Shown: positions 8,399 to 17,293, counted from the first letter of the stretch. The stretch: 64,000 bases of DNA from Bacteroidales bacterium (GCA_017443465.1 JAFRXO010000011.1:1-64000), one strand, 5' to 3'. Numbers and translations are program-made. Notes: generated by a model not told the origin, from the sequence alone.

Positions 8399-8788
8399 AT
8401 GAAAAGAATTATCCTGATTATCGCCGCCAGCGTTCTCAGCGCAGGTCTCATCCAGGCCAAGACAGTTGAAAAGACCTACACAGTCCGCGGACACTGCGGA
8501 ATGTGCAAGATGAAGATAGAGAAGCTCGCCTCCTCTTTCGAAGGAGTCGAATCAGCGGCATATGACCTTAAAGGACAGAAGCTTACCCTTAAATATGACA
8601 AGAAGCTCGTCAAGGACAAGGACGTCCTGAAGGCCATCACCCGCATCGGCTATGATGCAGGGAAGTTCAAGGCTACCGACGAGGCATATGAGAAGCTCCC
8701 CGATTGCTGCCGCTACCGCGAGATCGAAGGCGTGGAAACCGGTGACCATCACGGAGAGCACCACGGGGAGCATCATCACGGTGCCTAG
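8399..8788 (+). CDS. Secreted heavy-metal-associated domain protein, His-rich tail
   Basis: A 129-residue protein with an N-terminal signal peptide (about residues 1-20), one HMA domain with the metal-binding motif HCGMC (Cys33, Cys36) and a C-terminal tail of repeated HHGE ending in HHHG (residues 117-127). HMA domains bind Cu(I) or other soft metals, and the His tail would add metal-binding capacity. It is likely a periplasmic metallochaperone or metal sponge. No P-type ATPase or efflux gene is nearby, so the partner is unknown. It has its own promoter and converges on the GH3 gene. Confidence 0.85.
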   Translation: MKRIILIIAASVLSAGLIQAKTVEKTYTVRGHCGMCKMKIEKLASSFEGVESAAYDLKGQKLTLKYDKKLVKDKDVLKAITRIGYDAGKFKATDEAYEKLPDCCRYREIEGVETGDHHGEHHGEHHHGA

Positions 8789-8812
8789 CCTGAGGCCAGG
8801 CCCCTGAGATAG

Positions 8813-11137
8813 TTATTCCTTAGGAGCGCAGGCTTTCGGATCGTCTACGCTGAAGGTCTTCTGGGCTTTCAGGACGAACGGAGCCGTGCAACGGACATCA
8901 GCCACATTGCTGGCAAAATTCACGGTATAGCTGCCGGCTGCTGTTTCCCAGCGGCCGGCATTTTCATTGAATGAAGCCAGCTCGTATGCGCTTACTTCCA
9001 TTACGAGGGTCTGGCTCTCGCCCGGAGCGAGGAGCTTAGTCTTGGCGAAGGCCTTGAGTTCCTTAGCCGGCTTCTCAAGACCGCCGGAAGGAGCTGACAC
9101 ATAGAGCTGTACAGCTTCTTTTCCGGCCACTTTCCCAGAGTTGGTCACAGTTACCGAAGCAGTGAAACCGCCGTTCTTGTCAGCCTTCACTACCGGCTTG
9201 GAATAAGTGAACTGAGTGTAGCTCAGGCCGTAGCCGAAGGGATAGGATACCTCGATTCCCTTGGTGTCGAACCACCTGTAGCCCACCCATATGCCTTCTG
9301 CATAATCGGTGTAGTCGATGTCCTTGCGGGGACCGCGGGAACGGGTCGAGAATCCGAAAGTGTTCCTCCCTGGAGCTACATAGTCTGCATATGGGAAATT
9401 CGCGGAAGAAGGATGCTGGGTAAAGGCGAGCGGAAGGGTCATCGGGAGCTTTCCGGAGGGGTTCACCTTTCCTGTGAGGACGTCAGTTACGGCATCGCCG
9501 CCTTCCTGTCCCGGCTGCCATGCGCAGAGGATAGCATCCGGAACGCTCTTCCATGAAGCTGTCTCTACGGCGCCGCCAACATTGAGGACGACCACTGCCT
9601 TCTTTCCGGCCAGGTGGAATGCATCGCAGACGTCTCCGATGAGCTGGCGCTCAACATCCGTCAGGTTGAAATCGTTGTCCACGCGGCGGTCTGCAGCCTC
9701 TCCCGAATTGCGTCCGATCACAACGACTGCGACATCATATGCCTTGGCCTGACGGTCGATGGCGGTACGGCTGACAGGGATCTCGGCATATTTCTTCTGT
9801 CCGAGAAGGATGCCTGCCTGGCCGCTGGTGCCGTTGAGAGCCATCTGGGCCTTGTCATAGCTGATGTACTGCTCGTAGTAGTCCATCAGTTCCTTGGGAA
9901 GTTCGAAACCGGCATGTTCCATGCCTTCTTTCATGTTGACAGTGTAGGCCTTGTTGACATTTCCGGATCCGGTGCCGCCGGCAACGAAATCGATGGCTGA
10001 GATGCCGTAAAGGGCCACCTTCTTGACATCCTTGAGGGGAAGGGTCCCGTCATTCTTGAGGAGGACCATGGACTCTGTCGCAGCCGCGCGGGCGACTTCC
10101 GCATGAGCTTTCAGGTCCGGCTTGTCGGAGTACTTGTAGCCCTTGAAACGGGGAGTTCCGACAATGTACTTGAGCATATTACGGACATTGCGGTCGAGGT
10201 CGGCCTGTGAGATGGAGCCGTCCTTGACTCCGGCGATTATCCTCTCGATCTCGGCGTCCGCACCCGGTTCCATCAGGTCGTTCCCAGCGTTAACCGCAGT
10301 GACCGTACCGGCCTTGGAGCCCCAGTCAGTCATCACTATCCCATTGAAACCGAAGTCGTTCCGCAGGATGCTTGTAAGCAGTCCGTAGCTCTGCTGGGTG
10401 AATTCCCCATTGATCTTGTTGTAGGATGACATGACGGTCCAGGGCTGTCCCTTGCGGACGGCTATCTCGAAGTTCTTGAGGTAGATTTCACGAAGGGCAC
10501 GGGCGGATATGCGTGCATCGTTTTCGTTGCGGTTGGTCTCCTGGTTGTTGGCTGCATAATGCTTGATGGAGACTCCGACTCCGTTCGACTGGACACCGTT
10601 CACATATGCCGCGGAGATGTTCCCTGAAAGGACCGGATCCTCGGAGAAGTACTCGAAGTTACGGCCGCAGAGCGGGTTGCGGTGGATGTTCATTCCCGGT
10701 GCGAGAAGGACGTCTACCCCGTACTCGAGGACCTCATTGCCCATTGCAGCAGTCATCTTCCTGACAAGGTCCACATCCCATGAGGAGGCTATCGCCGTCC
10801 CGACGGGGAATCCGGTGCAATAGTAAGTCTGGCTGGCACCGGGACGGTTCGGATTAATCCTCAGTCCGGCAGGGCCGTCGGCCACCACGGTGTTGGGGAT
10901 GCCCAGGCGGGGAATGGCACGGGTGGTTCCGGCCGCCCCGGGAACAAGTGACTCGTTGGAGGCGGTCATGCTTCCGGCTGTCATGCTCCCCCACCCGCCT
11001 CCGACGAGGAGGGTGGCCTTCTCTTCGAGGGTCATGGCCTTGAGGACCTCCTCGATATTGTTCTGGGAGAGTTTCGGCTGGGCCGCCGCACCAAGGGTGC
11101 ACAGTGCGGCGCCAAGTATCATCGCAAATCTTTTCAT
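8813..11137 (-). CDS. GH3 beta-glucosidase-like hydrolase
   Basis: A 774-residue GH3 enzyme with a signal peptide ending about AAAQ. Order: N-terminal (beta/alpha)8 domain with the KHYAANNQETNRN segment near residue 197 and the nucleophile Asp in IVMTDWGSK near 270; a (alpha/beta)6-sandwich domain near 360-600; and a C-terminal fibronectin-III-like domain with GKEAVQLYVS near 670. Most such proteins are periplasmic beta-glucosidases or beta-xylosidases; substrate not determinable here. It follows galM by 4 bp on the same strand, so the two form an operon for releasing sugars and mutarotating them. Confidence 0.93.
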   Translation of the reverse strand: MKRFAMILGAALCTLGAAAQPKLSQNNIEEVLKAMTLEEKATLLVGGGWGSMTAGSMTASNESLVPGAAGTTRAIPRLGIPNTVVADGPAGLRINPNRPGASQTYYCTGFPVGTAIASSWDVDLVRKMTAAMGNEVLEYGVDVLLAPGMNIHRNPLCGRNFEYFSEDPVLSGNISAAYVNGVQSNGVGVSIKHYAANNQETNRNENDARISARALREIYLKNFEIAVRKGQPWTVMSSYNKINGEFTQQSYGLLTSILRNDFGFNGIVMTDWGSKAGTVTAVNAGNDLMEPGADAEIERIIAGVKDGSISQADLDRNVRNMLKYIVGTPRFKGYKYSDKPDLKAHAEVARAAATESMVLLKNDGTLPLKDVKKVALYGISAIDFVAGGTGSGNVNKAYTVNMKEGMEHAGFELPKELMDYYEQYISYDKAQMALNGTSGQAGILLGQKKYAEIPVSRTAIDRQAKAYDVAVVVIGRNSGEAADRRVDNDFNLTDVERQLIGDVCDAFHLAGKKAVVVLNVGGAVETASWKSVPDAILCAWQPGQEGGDAVTDVLTGKVNPSGKLPMTLPLAFTQHPSSANFPYADYVAPGRNTFGFSTRSRGPRKDIDYTDYAEGIWVGYRWFDTKGIEVSYPFGYGLSYTQFTYSKPVVKADKNGGFTASVTVTNSGKVAGKEAVQLYVSAPSGGLEKPAKELKAFAKTKLLAPGESQTLVMEVSAYELASFNENAGRWETAAGSYTVNFASNVADVRCTAPFVLKAQKTFSVDDPKACAPKE

Positions 11138-11141
11138 TTAA

Positions 11142-12257
11142 TTATTTAGTTGAAAAATGGTATATGCAGGTGTGTGTATATGTCTGTCCCGGCTTGAGAT
11201 AAGGATCCGGGAAATCTGGCTTGTTGGGCGAATCCGGCCAGTTCTGGGTCTCAAAGGTCAATGAACCGTGGTACAGGAGCTTGGACCCGTACTTGCCGTT
11301 CTCTTTGCCGTTAAAATACTGTCCGCTGTAAACCTGGAGGCCGGGCTGGTCGGTGAGCACCTCCATAAAGATCCCGGATGCAGGGTCATATGCGGATGCC
11401 GCCAGTTCGATCGCTTTGGCTTCCTTGCGGTTCAGGCAGTAGTTGTGGTCGAAGCCCCGGCCGCGCTGGATGTGGACATAATCACTTTCGAGAGCGTCTC
11501 CGACAGGATGCGGCGTACGGTAATCCATAGCGGTCCCGACGATGGAAACGGGCGGAGAAAGGATGTCAAGCCCGTCCATGGCGGTAATCGAGTCGGCATT
11601 GATGTACATCACGTAATTCTCGATAGTCCCTCCCTGGGAGAAATTGAAATAAGGATGGTTGGTGATGTTGACAGGACGGGTCTTGTCGGTAGTGGCCTTG
11701 TAGTCGATCCTGAAAGAATCGTCCTGAGTCAGCGAGTAGGTCATGAAGATGTCCAGGTTGCCCGGAAATCCACCTTCACCGTCTTTGTGGAGATAATGGA
11801 AAGTCACTGAGTTCCCGGTAGTCTCCCATATGTCCCAGACAACTGAATCCAGTCCCTTGAATCCACCGTGGAGGGTGCCTTTCCCGCCGTGGTTCGCCTC
11901 CAGCTGGTATGTAACTCCGTCGACGGTAAAAGAGGCGTTGGTGATACGGTTCGCGACCGGGCCTACGCAGGCGCCGAGGTAACGTTCCTTAGTGTAATGG
12001 ACGTACTCGTCGATGGTCTCATGGCCGAGGACTACGTCCTTGTATTCCCCGGTCTTGTCCGGCACGAACAGGGAGACTACCCTGCCGCCGAAATTTGTCG
12101 CCTGCAAAGCCAGCTTACCTCCCTTGATGGTGACCAGTGAAACCTTTGCACCGTCCACTTCAGTCTCGAAGTTCTTCCCGTCCAGCAGAGCCGGTTCCGG
12201 CTTGGGTGCGCATGCGACAGACAGCAAGGCTGCGACAGACAATAAAATATGCTTCAT
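11142..12257 (-). CDS. galM: Aldose 1-epimerase, lipoprotein
   Basis: Interconverts alpha and beta anomers of aldoses. The 371-residue protein begins with a lipoprotein signal (lipobox SVAC, Cys16), so it probably sits in the periplasm or on the outer membrane, unlike cytoplasmic GalM. The conserved His of the family is in NITNHPYFN near residue 200 and the catalytic Glu in LTFETQNWPDSPN near residue 340. It lies 4 bp upstream of the GH3 gene in one operon, where it could speed conversion of the freshly released sugar anomer for uptake. Confidence 0.92.
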   Translation of the reverse strand: MKHILLSVAALLSVACAPKPEPALLDGKNFETEVDGAKVSLVTIKGGKLALQATNFGGRVVSLFVPDKTGEYKDVVLGHETIDEYVHYTKERYLGACVGPVANRITNASFTVDGVTYQLEANHGGKGTLHGGFKGLDSVVWDIWETTGNSVTFHYLHKDGEGGFPGNLDIFMTYSLTQDDSFRIDYKATTDKTRPVNITNHPYFNFSQGGTIENYVMYINADSITAMDGLDILSPPVSIVGTAMDYRTPHPVGDALESDYVHIQRGRGFDHNYCLNRKEAKAIELAASAYDPASGIFMEVLTDQPGLQVYSGQYFNGKENGKYGSKLLYHGSLTFETQNWPDSPNKPDFPDPYLKPGQTYTHTCIYHFSTK

Positions 12258-12343
12258 CCTTCCTTAACGTTTCAGTCAGGCTAAGTTACCGTGATTTTGC
12301 ATAATCTGCAAATCAAGATGGCGCCGGGATGAAATAAATACAG

Positions 12344-12351
12344 TATCTTTG
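12344..12351 (+). promoter_or_regulatory. Promoter -7 box for the DMT transporter
   Basis: TATCTTTG lies at 12344-12351. It overlaps an in-frame TTG at 12349, ruling that out as the start, and places the mRNA start a little before the ATG at 12373. Confidence 0.7.
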
Positions 12352-12372
12352 GGCCCTGAACCTGACCGGCCT

Positions 12373-13275
12373 ATGCGATTCAAGGGAAACAGAATAATAA
12401 CCGGAGAAGCCGCCGCCTTCGTCGCCGCCCTCCTGGTGATAATCATCTGGGGAGAGACTTTCGTTTCCAGTAAAGTACTGCTGGACAACGGAATGAGGCC
12501 GGCGGACATATTCTTCTACAGGTTCCTCCTCGCCTACATATGCATATGGTTCTTTTCGCCTAAAAAACTGTTCGCTGATTCATGGAAAGACGAGGCCAGG
12601 ATGTTCCTTCTGGGCATATTCGGAGGCTCGATGTACTTCCTCACCGAGAACACTGCCCTGAGCTATTCCACCGCATCGAACGTAGGTATCCTTGTGTCGT
12701 CCGCGCCGCTCATCACCGCGATAGCGGCCGCCTTCTTCTACAAAGACGAAAGAATGAACTCCAGGCAGGTCGGAGGCTCACTGCTCGCATTCGTCGGAAT
12801 GGTGATGGTGGTGCTCAACGGCAAGTTCATCCTACACCTCAACACCCTGGGAGACTCCCTCGCCCTGGCCGCTGCCATATGCTGGACCTTCTATTCCCTT
12901 ATCCTGAAAGGGACATCCGAAAGATACAGCACAGTCTTCATCACCAGGAAGGTCTTCTTTTACGGCCTGGTGACCATGATCCCCTACTTCCTCTTCATCA
13001 GCCCACTGAATCCCGACCCGGCAATCCTCTCACACCCACAGGTTTACGGAAACCTGATCTACCTCGGACTGGTAGCATCGCTGATCTGCTTCCTCGTCTG
13101 GAACAAGGTAGTGACGGTCCTGGGCACGGTGAGGACCATGAACCTGATCTACACCCAGCCCTTCTTCACCATGCTGTTCTCCTACCTGATCCTCAGCGAA
13201 AGGATAACCTGGATGGCGATAGCAGGAGCCCTACTGATCTCCATCGGCATGTTCTTCGCCGAGAGGAAAAGATAG
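12373..13275 (+). CDS. EamA/DMT-family transporter
   Basis: A 300-residue inner-membrane protein with about ten hydrophobic segments arranged as two EamA repeats (roughly residues 15-145 and 155-295). The N-terminal repeat has the typical IIWGETFVSSKVLLD entry and the second ends with LSERITWMAIAGALLISIG. Family members export amino acids, drugs or metabolites; no substrate can be assigned. The start ATG was set by the promoter box just upstream. The stop is 3 bp from that of the convergent beta-helix gene. Confidence 0.88.
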   Translation: MRFKGNRIITGEAAAFVAALLVIIIWGETFVSSKVLLDNGMRPADIFFYRFLLAYICIWFFSPKKLFADSWKDEARMFLLGIFGGSMYFLTENTALSYSTASNVGILVSSAPLITAIAAAFFYKDERMNSRQVGGSLLAFVGMVMVVLNGKFILHLNTLGDSLALAAAICWTFYSLILKGTSERYSTVFITRKVFFYGLVTMIPYFLFISPLNPDPAILSHPQVYGNLIYLGLVASLICFLVWNKVVTVLGTVRTMNLIYTQPFFTMLFSYLILSERITWMAIAGALLISIGMFFAERKR

Positions 13276-13278
13276 CCG

Positions 13279-14346
13279 TCAGCGCATATATTTCTCGTGA
13301 GAATGGTCTGTCAGGACACCGGGTTCCTGGACAAACAGATTCGTAAAAGTACCGAATCCACCGTCCTCACCCGCATCCAGGACCACATTTTCCTCCGCAG
13401 CACTGCTCTTCACCATACCGACAGTCATATTCGACACGACCCCATTGAACTTCCCGGTCGACTTGAACGCAGTGTGCCTCCCGCCCTTGCTGGAATACCA
13501 CCAGCAGAAGCATTCAGCATAAACCACATGACCGCTCTTGGTCTGGAAACCTATGGCAAACTGGTCACTGTAGCAATAGTTGTAGAAATTGTTGCTCGAC
13601 TCATCCATGAACCCGCAGCTCGTAGCATACTCCCCTGACTCATAGCCACCTGAAGTGTACAGCGGATGGATGTTCCGAAGGCTGTTCCCTCCCGACAACA
13701 GGTGGAATCCGTAATGGACAGACGCGATACGCATATTCGTAAACGTGTTGTCATAACCGATGACCACCACTCCCACACTGTTCTCCGCCTTGTTCCCCAC
13801 GATGTTCACATCATGGATGTCACAATCCGAAGAACCGTTATTCGCCCCCCGGTTGATCTGGATACCGACCTTCACATTCTTAATCGAAGTGTTACGGATT
13901 ACCGTCTCACGCCCGCTGTCAATGGAAACACCTGTAGCAACGCCACTTCCATCAATGATTCCCCCATCCAGGAAATAATTGCTGCCCGGAACATAGATCG
14001 TATTGAAAGGATCCTTCCCGCCCAAACGCACCATCGCCTCCTCATGCGACCATCCCTCAGCCGCCCGGATTATAGCATAATTGGAAAGCAGCAGCGACAC
14101 GCTCTTGGCCGGATCCGCCGGCGTGCTGATCGGCTTTGAAATCATATAAACCCCGTCCGGAAAAAACAACGTCCGATTCGGATTGGCATCGATAACCTTC
14201 TGGATCGCATCACTGACATCCTTCTTGCCATCAGCTTTCAGATAATCAGTAACAACCACATAACCCTTACTCTTGGCAGACTGCCCCATCGCCAGCACGG
14301 AAAGCCCCAACGCCGCGATGAAAATTGTTATTTTTGGGAAATTCAT
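13279..14346 (-). CDS. Secreted right-handed beta-helix protein (pectate-lyase-3-like)
   Basis: A 355-residue protein with a signal peptide (cut near AMGQ, residue 22). The start of the mature part (DVSDAIQKVIDANPNRTLFF, then a PDGVY motif) is typical of Pectate_lyase_3/GH28-like beta-helix enzymes, and the rest shows irregular helix coils rich in Asn, Gly and Ser. Such folds cover polysaccharide lyases, hydrolases and epimerases, so the activity is open. It stands alone on the minus strand at the edge of the CATATG-free island. The upstream 150 bp are AT-rich. Confidence 0.75.
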   Translation of the reverse strand: MNFPKITIFIAALGLSVLAMGQSAKSKGYVVVTDYLKADGKKDVSDAIQKVIDANPNRTLFFPDGVYMISKPISTPADPAKSVSLLLSNYAIIRAAEGWSHEEAMVRLGGKDPFNTIYVPGSNYFLDGGIIDGSGVATGVSIDSGRETVIRNTSIKNVKVGIQINRGANNGSSDCDIHDVNIVGNKAENSVGVVVIGYDNTFTNMRIASVHYGFHLLSGGNSLRNIHPLYTSGGYESGEYATSCGFMDESSNNFYNYCYSDQFAIGFQTKSGHVVYAECFCWWYSSKGGRHTAFKSTGKFNGVVSNMTVGMVKSSAAEENVVLDAGEDGGFGTFTNLFVQEPGVLTDHSHEKYMR

Positions 14347-14419
14347 TGTAAAAAAGACTAAACTGATTCTATTTCACTAAAATAACTGAAAATATCTTAA
14401 AAATATAATATTTGTATCC

Positions 14420-14450
14420 TTGTAGTTTTCACCAATAATCCGTATATTTG
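14420..14450 (+). promoter_or_regulatory. Promoter for the small peptide and BACON lipoprotein
   Basis: A TTG at 14420-14422 (-33 element) and TATATTTG at 14443-14450 (-7 element) are separated by 20 bp, a good match to the Bacteroidota promoter. Expected transcription start is near 14456, giving a leader of about 44 bases before the ATG at 14500. Confidence 0.7.
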
Positions 14451-14499
14451 TGGGATTACTTTTTGAAATATAATAACACAAAAAATAAACACACAATTC

Positions 14500-14643
14500 A
14501 TGAACAAAAAATTAACTTACGAGCAGCCCAGCTGCGACCTCTTCGTAATCAAAGTCGAAGAGAATTTCCTACAGTCCGGTAACTACGGCGCCAAAGGCGC
14601 TGCTGGTGGCGACATTGTGGAAGGGAATGAGTATGACCTTTAA
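14500..14643 (+). CDS. Small peptide (47 aa) upstream of the BACON lipoprotein
   Basis: A 47-codon frame from ATG at 14500 to TAA at 14643. The peptide begins MNKKLTYEQP, has FLQSG at residues 23-27 and then a Gly/Ala-rich tail ending in acidic residues and EYDL. The layout matches the 43-residue peptide at 170-301. It has a strong promoter and the BACON lipoprotein starts 12 bp later, so the two are co-transcribed. There is no signal peptide. Similar short genes before fimbrillin- or BACON-type lipoproteins occur in Bacteroidales to my knowledge, but no function is established. Roles to consider are a leader peptide, a modified peptide precursor or an assembly factor. Confidence 0.7.
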   Translation: MNKKLTYEQPSCDLFVIKVEENFLQSGNYGAKGAAGGDIVEGNEYDL

Positions 14644-14655
14644 ACCTCTGCCGCT

Positions 14656-16710
14656 ATGAAATCAACACTTAAATCAATCCTCTTTGCGGCAGTAGTATCT
14701 TTGTTTGCCGCATCATGCGCAAAAGAAGCTGTTACCCCTGTTAGCAATGTTGACGAGCAACTTGTCAAGGTTACTCTTATTGCAGGTAATCCTGAGGTAG
14801 CTCCTGCTACTCCATCTGTTAGGACCGAGATGGAGGGCTCCCAGCCCTATTGGTCTGTCGGTGATGCAATTGGTGTTTCCAATGGAACATCCACGAACAA
14901 TAAGTTTACCACTGATATTACAGAGAGATCAACATCTGCTTCATTCACCGGAAGTACAGCTGTTTCTTCGACGTTGTATGCATATTATCCTTACACCAGC
15001 AACGGCGTAGGACTTATTCAAGATACATACTATGGTGCTAAAGTCGACCTGCCCAATAACCAGAATCCGACATCTACATCTTTTGATGGAAAAGCCGATA
15101 TTATGGTTGCTAAGCAGTTCACTGTTGACCCTGAGAATACCACAGTAGAAGATCTTGAATTCGCCCGTCTTGGCGCTGTGGTGAAAATCGTACTTATTGA
15201 CAAGGATGGCACGATGACCGGAACTCAGCATCCCACCACCGTTTCGATGACGGCAGAGTCGACCCTTGCTGGACGTGTTCTTATCGACATGCAGAATCAA
15301 CAGCTTGTTGCTCCTTATTACAATCCTTCTTCAATTGTTACTGCCAATTACTCTTCTGATACTAAGTATGCAATTGATGGCACCAATGCTACTTATCTCG
15401 TTGTTTATCCGCAGACATTGGCAGAAGGCAGCACGTTAACCATTGCGGCCAGCACTGAGGATTACACCCTTTCTAAGGATATCACTGTTCCTGCCGGTGG
15501 TATTGATCTTCAGGCTGGTAAAGTTACCACTCTGAAGGTCAAATTTGCTGCCGCAAATATTACTTCTGGCGCTGGTGCTGCTCTTCCTTTTACTGACGAC
15601 TTCAGTTGGCAGACCGGAACTGGGGAAAACGGGCTTTCAAGTGTTGATGAAGCATACTCTGCTTTCGAAAACGTTTACGAAGGAAAAGCATCTGGGGTTA
15701 TTCGACTGGGTAAAAGTGCTGCGGTTGGTTACCTCACCACCAAGGAACTTGATCTCAGCAGTGCCTTCTATGTTGTCGTATCGGCCCGTGCTTATAATGC
15801 AGGTGATAATAGTAAAATCAAGGTGACCGTTGATGGCGAAACAACGCAGACCGCAAGTACTGCCTTGACTTCTACGGACACGTTTACCGATTATATATTC
15901 AATTTCTCCGCTGCTACGAAGAAATCTAAGGTTACTATTACTACGGACACGAAACGTGCTGTTCTGACGGACCTTCAGATTATCAGCGGAACTTATGTAT
16001 TCCCGCCCGTTATCAATGTAACAACTGATAACCCTCTGGCCGTTGCGAACACCGCCAGTTCTCAGACTATTAATTATACGATAGAAAACGCGACTGAAGC
16101 TACACTGACTGCTTCCTCAACAGTTTCTTGGATTTCCAATATTGATTGCAGTACGGACGGTAAGGTTACATTTGATGTCGCAGCTCAGGCAAGTGGGGCT
16201 ACTGCAAGAAGCGGGATTATCACTCTTAGTTATAATGGTGCTTCAGATGTTGAGGTGACTGTTAAGCAGGCTGCTGGATCAGGAGCAACACAGGATTATA
16301 CTAATACATGGACGGCGACAAGTGGTGCAATTGCTGAAAAGACTTCAGGAACCATAGAAAATGGAGACTATGATTGGTCTTTTACTAGAGATAACGTATA
16401 CACCGGATTTTCATCTGGTTGCATTCAACTTGGTTCAAAGAGTGGTGCTGAAACTGTAACTCTTTCTACTTCTTTATTCCCCGGGACTATTAAAAGTGTT
16501 TCAGTTGAGTGTGCTAGTTACCAAGGTGCCCACAAATGTTCTATATCAGTAGGCGGTGTTGAATACCTACCTGAAACAGCAACTTCTTCTTGGACAACGG
16601 TAGGTCCACTTTCTGGTACTGGGTCTTCTTCTGGTGAAATTAAGATCTCTTTCACTAATGGTACTCGTGCCCTTTATATCAAGTCAATCACTGTTGTTTA
16701 CAATAATTGA
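14656..16710 (+). CDS. Fimbrillin-like/BACON-domain surface lipoprotein
   Basis: A 684-residue lipoprotein: lipobox AASC with Cys21. The first ~290 residues (including RTEM...YWSVGDAIGVSN and a LYAYYPY segment) resemble the fimbrillin-like/Mfa N-terminal domain. A lectin-like jelly-roll may lie near 300-440. A BACON domain spans about 450-545, ending TVKQAAG; these domains bind glycans or mucin. A second jelly-roll-like region forms the C-terminus. Codon use is more AT-ending than in neighbours, and the gene has no CATATG, which suggests recent acquisition. It is co-transcribed with the small peptide gene and ends 40 bp before a strong terminator. Likely a surface adhesin or fimbrial subunit. 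Confidence 0.75.
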   Translation: MKSTLKSILFAAVVSLFAASCAKEAVTPVSNVDEQLVKVTLIAGNPEVAPATPSVRTEMEGSQPYWSVGDAIGVSNGTSTNNKFTTDITERSTSASFTGSTAVSSTLYAYYPYTSNGVGLIQDTYYGAKVDLPNNQNPTSTSFDGKADIMVAKQFTVDPENTTVEDLEFARLGAVVKIVLIDKDGTMTGTQHPTTVSMTAESTLAGRVLIDMQNQQLVAPYYNPSSIVTANYSSDTKYAIDGTNATYLVVYPQTLAEGSTLTIAASTEDYTLSKDITVPAGGIDLQAGKVTTLKVKFAAANITSGAGAALPFTDDFSWQTGTGENGLSSVDEAYSAFENVYEGKASGVIRLGKSAAVGYLTTKELDLSSAFYVVVSARAYNAGDNSKIKVTVDGETTQTASTALTSTDTFTDYIFNFSAATKKSKVTITTDTKRAVLTDLQIISGTYVFPPVINVTTDNPLAVANTASSQTINYTIENATEATLTASSTVSWISNIDCSTDGKVTFDVAAQASGATARSGIITLSYNGASDVEVTVKQAAGSGATQDYTNTWTATSGAIAEKTSGTIENGDYDWSFTRDNVYTGFSSGCIQLGSKSGAETVTLSTSLFPGTIKSVSVECASYQGAHKCSISVGGVEYLPETATSSWTTVGPLSGTGSSSGEIKISFTNGTRALYIKSITVVYNN

Positions 16711-16750
16711 CTTTAGCGCAACCTTTATGAGAGGGAAATCAACCCTTGTA

Positions 16751-16781
16751 AAGCAGCCACTAACAAAGTGGCTGCTTTTTT
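16751..16781 (+). terminator. Rho-independent terminator of the BACON operon
   Basis: A perfect 11-bp stem (16751-16761 with 16767-16777) around loop AACAA, closed by a run of six or more T on the plus strand. It ends the peptide-lipoprotein transcript. Confidence 0.9.
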
Positions 16782-16823
16782 GTGAAGTCAATAAAACAAC
16801 TGCCCTTTCCTCTTCGTCAGCAA

Positions 16824-16969
16824 TATGAGGTGTCCGGGGGCTTGTCCACCCCCGGACGAGGGTAGGGGGCGGGGCCCGACGGATACAAGTTATCGCGGAG
16901 CGATGACGCAGAAGACGTTGGGAGGGGCCGGAGCGAACGAAGTGAGCGGAGTTCCCCGGACACCTCATA
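16824..16969. repeat. Palindromic intergenic element 1 (146 bp)
   Basis: Two perfect 16-base arms (16824-16839 and 16954-16969) enclose about 114 bases, so the whole element can form one long hairpin. The left arm also pairs with a nearer segment: GTCCGGGGG (16832-16840) with CCCCCGGAC (16849-16857). The interior is GC-rich and contains GAGCGAACGAAGTGAGCGG. A second, less perfect element of similar build lies at 32144-32271. No protein-coding frame of note. It could be a non-autonomous mobile repeat, a REP-type element or a structured RNA. Confidence 0.65.
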
Positions 16970-16984
16970 CTGTTGACGGGGAAC

Positions 16985-16992
16985 TATCTTTG
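16985..16992 (+). promoter_or_regulatory. Orphan -7 box pointing into parE
   Basis: TATCTTTG is an exact -7 match on the plus strand, but the only frame after it is 18 codons from the ATG at 17010 and nothing recognisable follows. It reads antisense into parE. It may be a leftover of a gene lost when the neighbouring element or the parDE genes arrived, or a chance match. Confidence 0.35.
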
Positions 16993-16996
16993 CACC

Positions 16997-17293
16997 CTAT
17001 AGGTGCCGCATGAAATCCATTTTAGAATGTAGGATACGGACAATCAAAACATCTCCGCTTTCCTGAACAAGAAAGAATACGACATGTTTGCCTACCGAGA
17101 GACCCCGAAGCCCTGAATGGATGAGTTCATATGATTTCCCGGTATTCAAGGGATTATCCGCCAATTTTTTGAATGCGGAAACCAATGTAGCGTAATACTT
17201 GTCAGCCTGTCTCTCAGACCACGTATCGACAGTATACTCCCAGATTCGGTAGAGATCTTCTGCTGCCTCTCTGGTCAAACTATACTTTCCCAT
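16997..17293 (-). CDS. parE: ParE/RelE-family toxin
   Basis: A 98-residue protein with the ParE toxin pattern: LTREAAEDLYRIWEYT at the N-terminus, a central GKSYELIHSGLRGL segment and a C-terminal VLIVRILHSKMDF. ParE toxins target DNA gyrase; other RelE-fold toxins cut mRNA. The class is judged from the ParD-type partner upstream. It overlaps the antitoxin gene by 14 bp, a usual arrangement for such pairs. Its end lies 27 bp from palindromic element 1, and it is at the border of the CATATG-free stretch. Confidence 0.85.
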   Translation of the reverse strand: MGKYSLTREAAEDLYRIWEYTVDTWSERQADKYYATLVSAFKKLADNPLNTGKSYELIHSGLRGLSVGKHVVFFLVQESGDVLIVRILHSKMDFMRHL

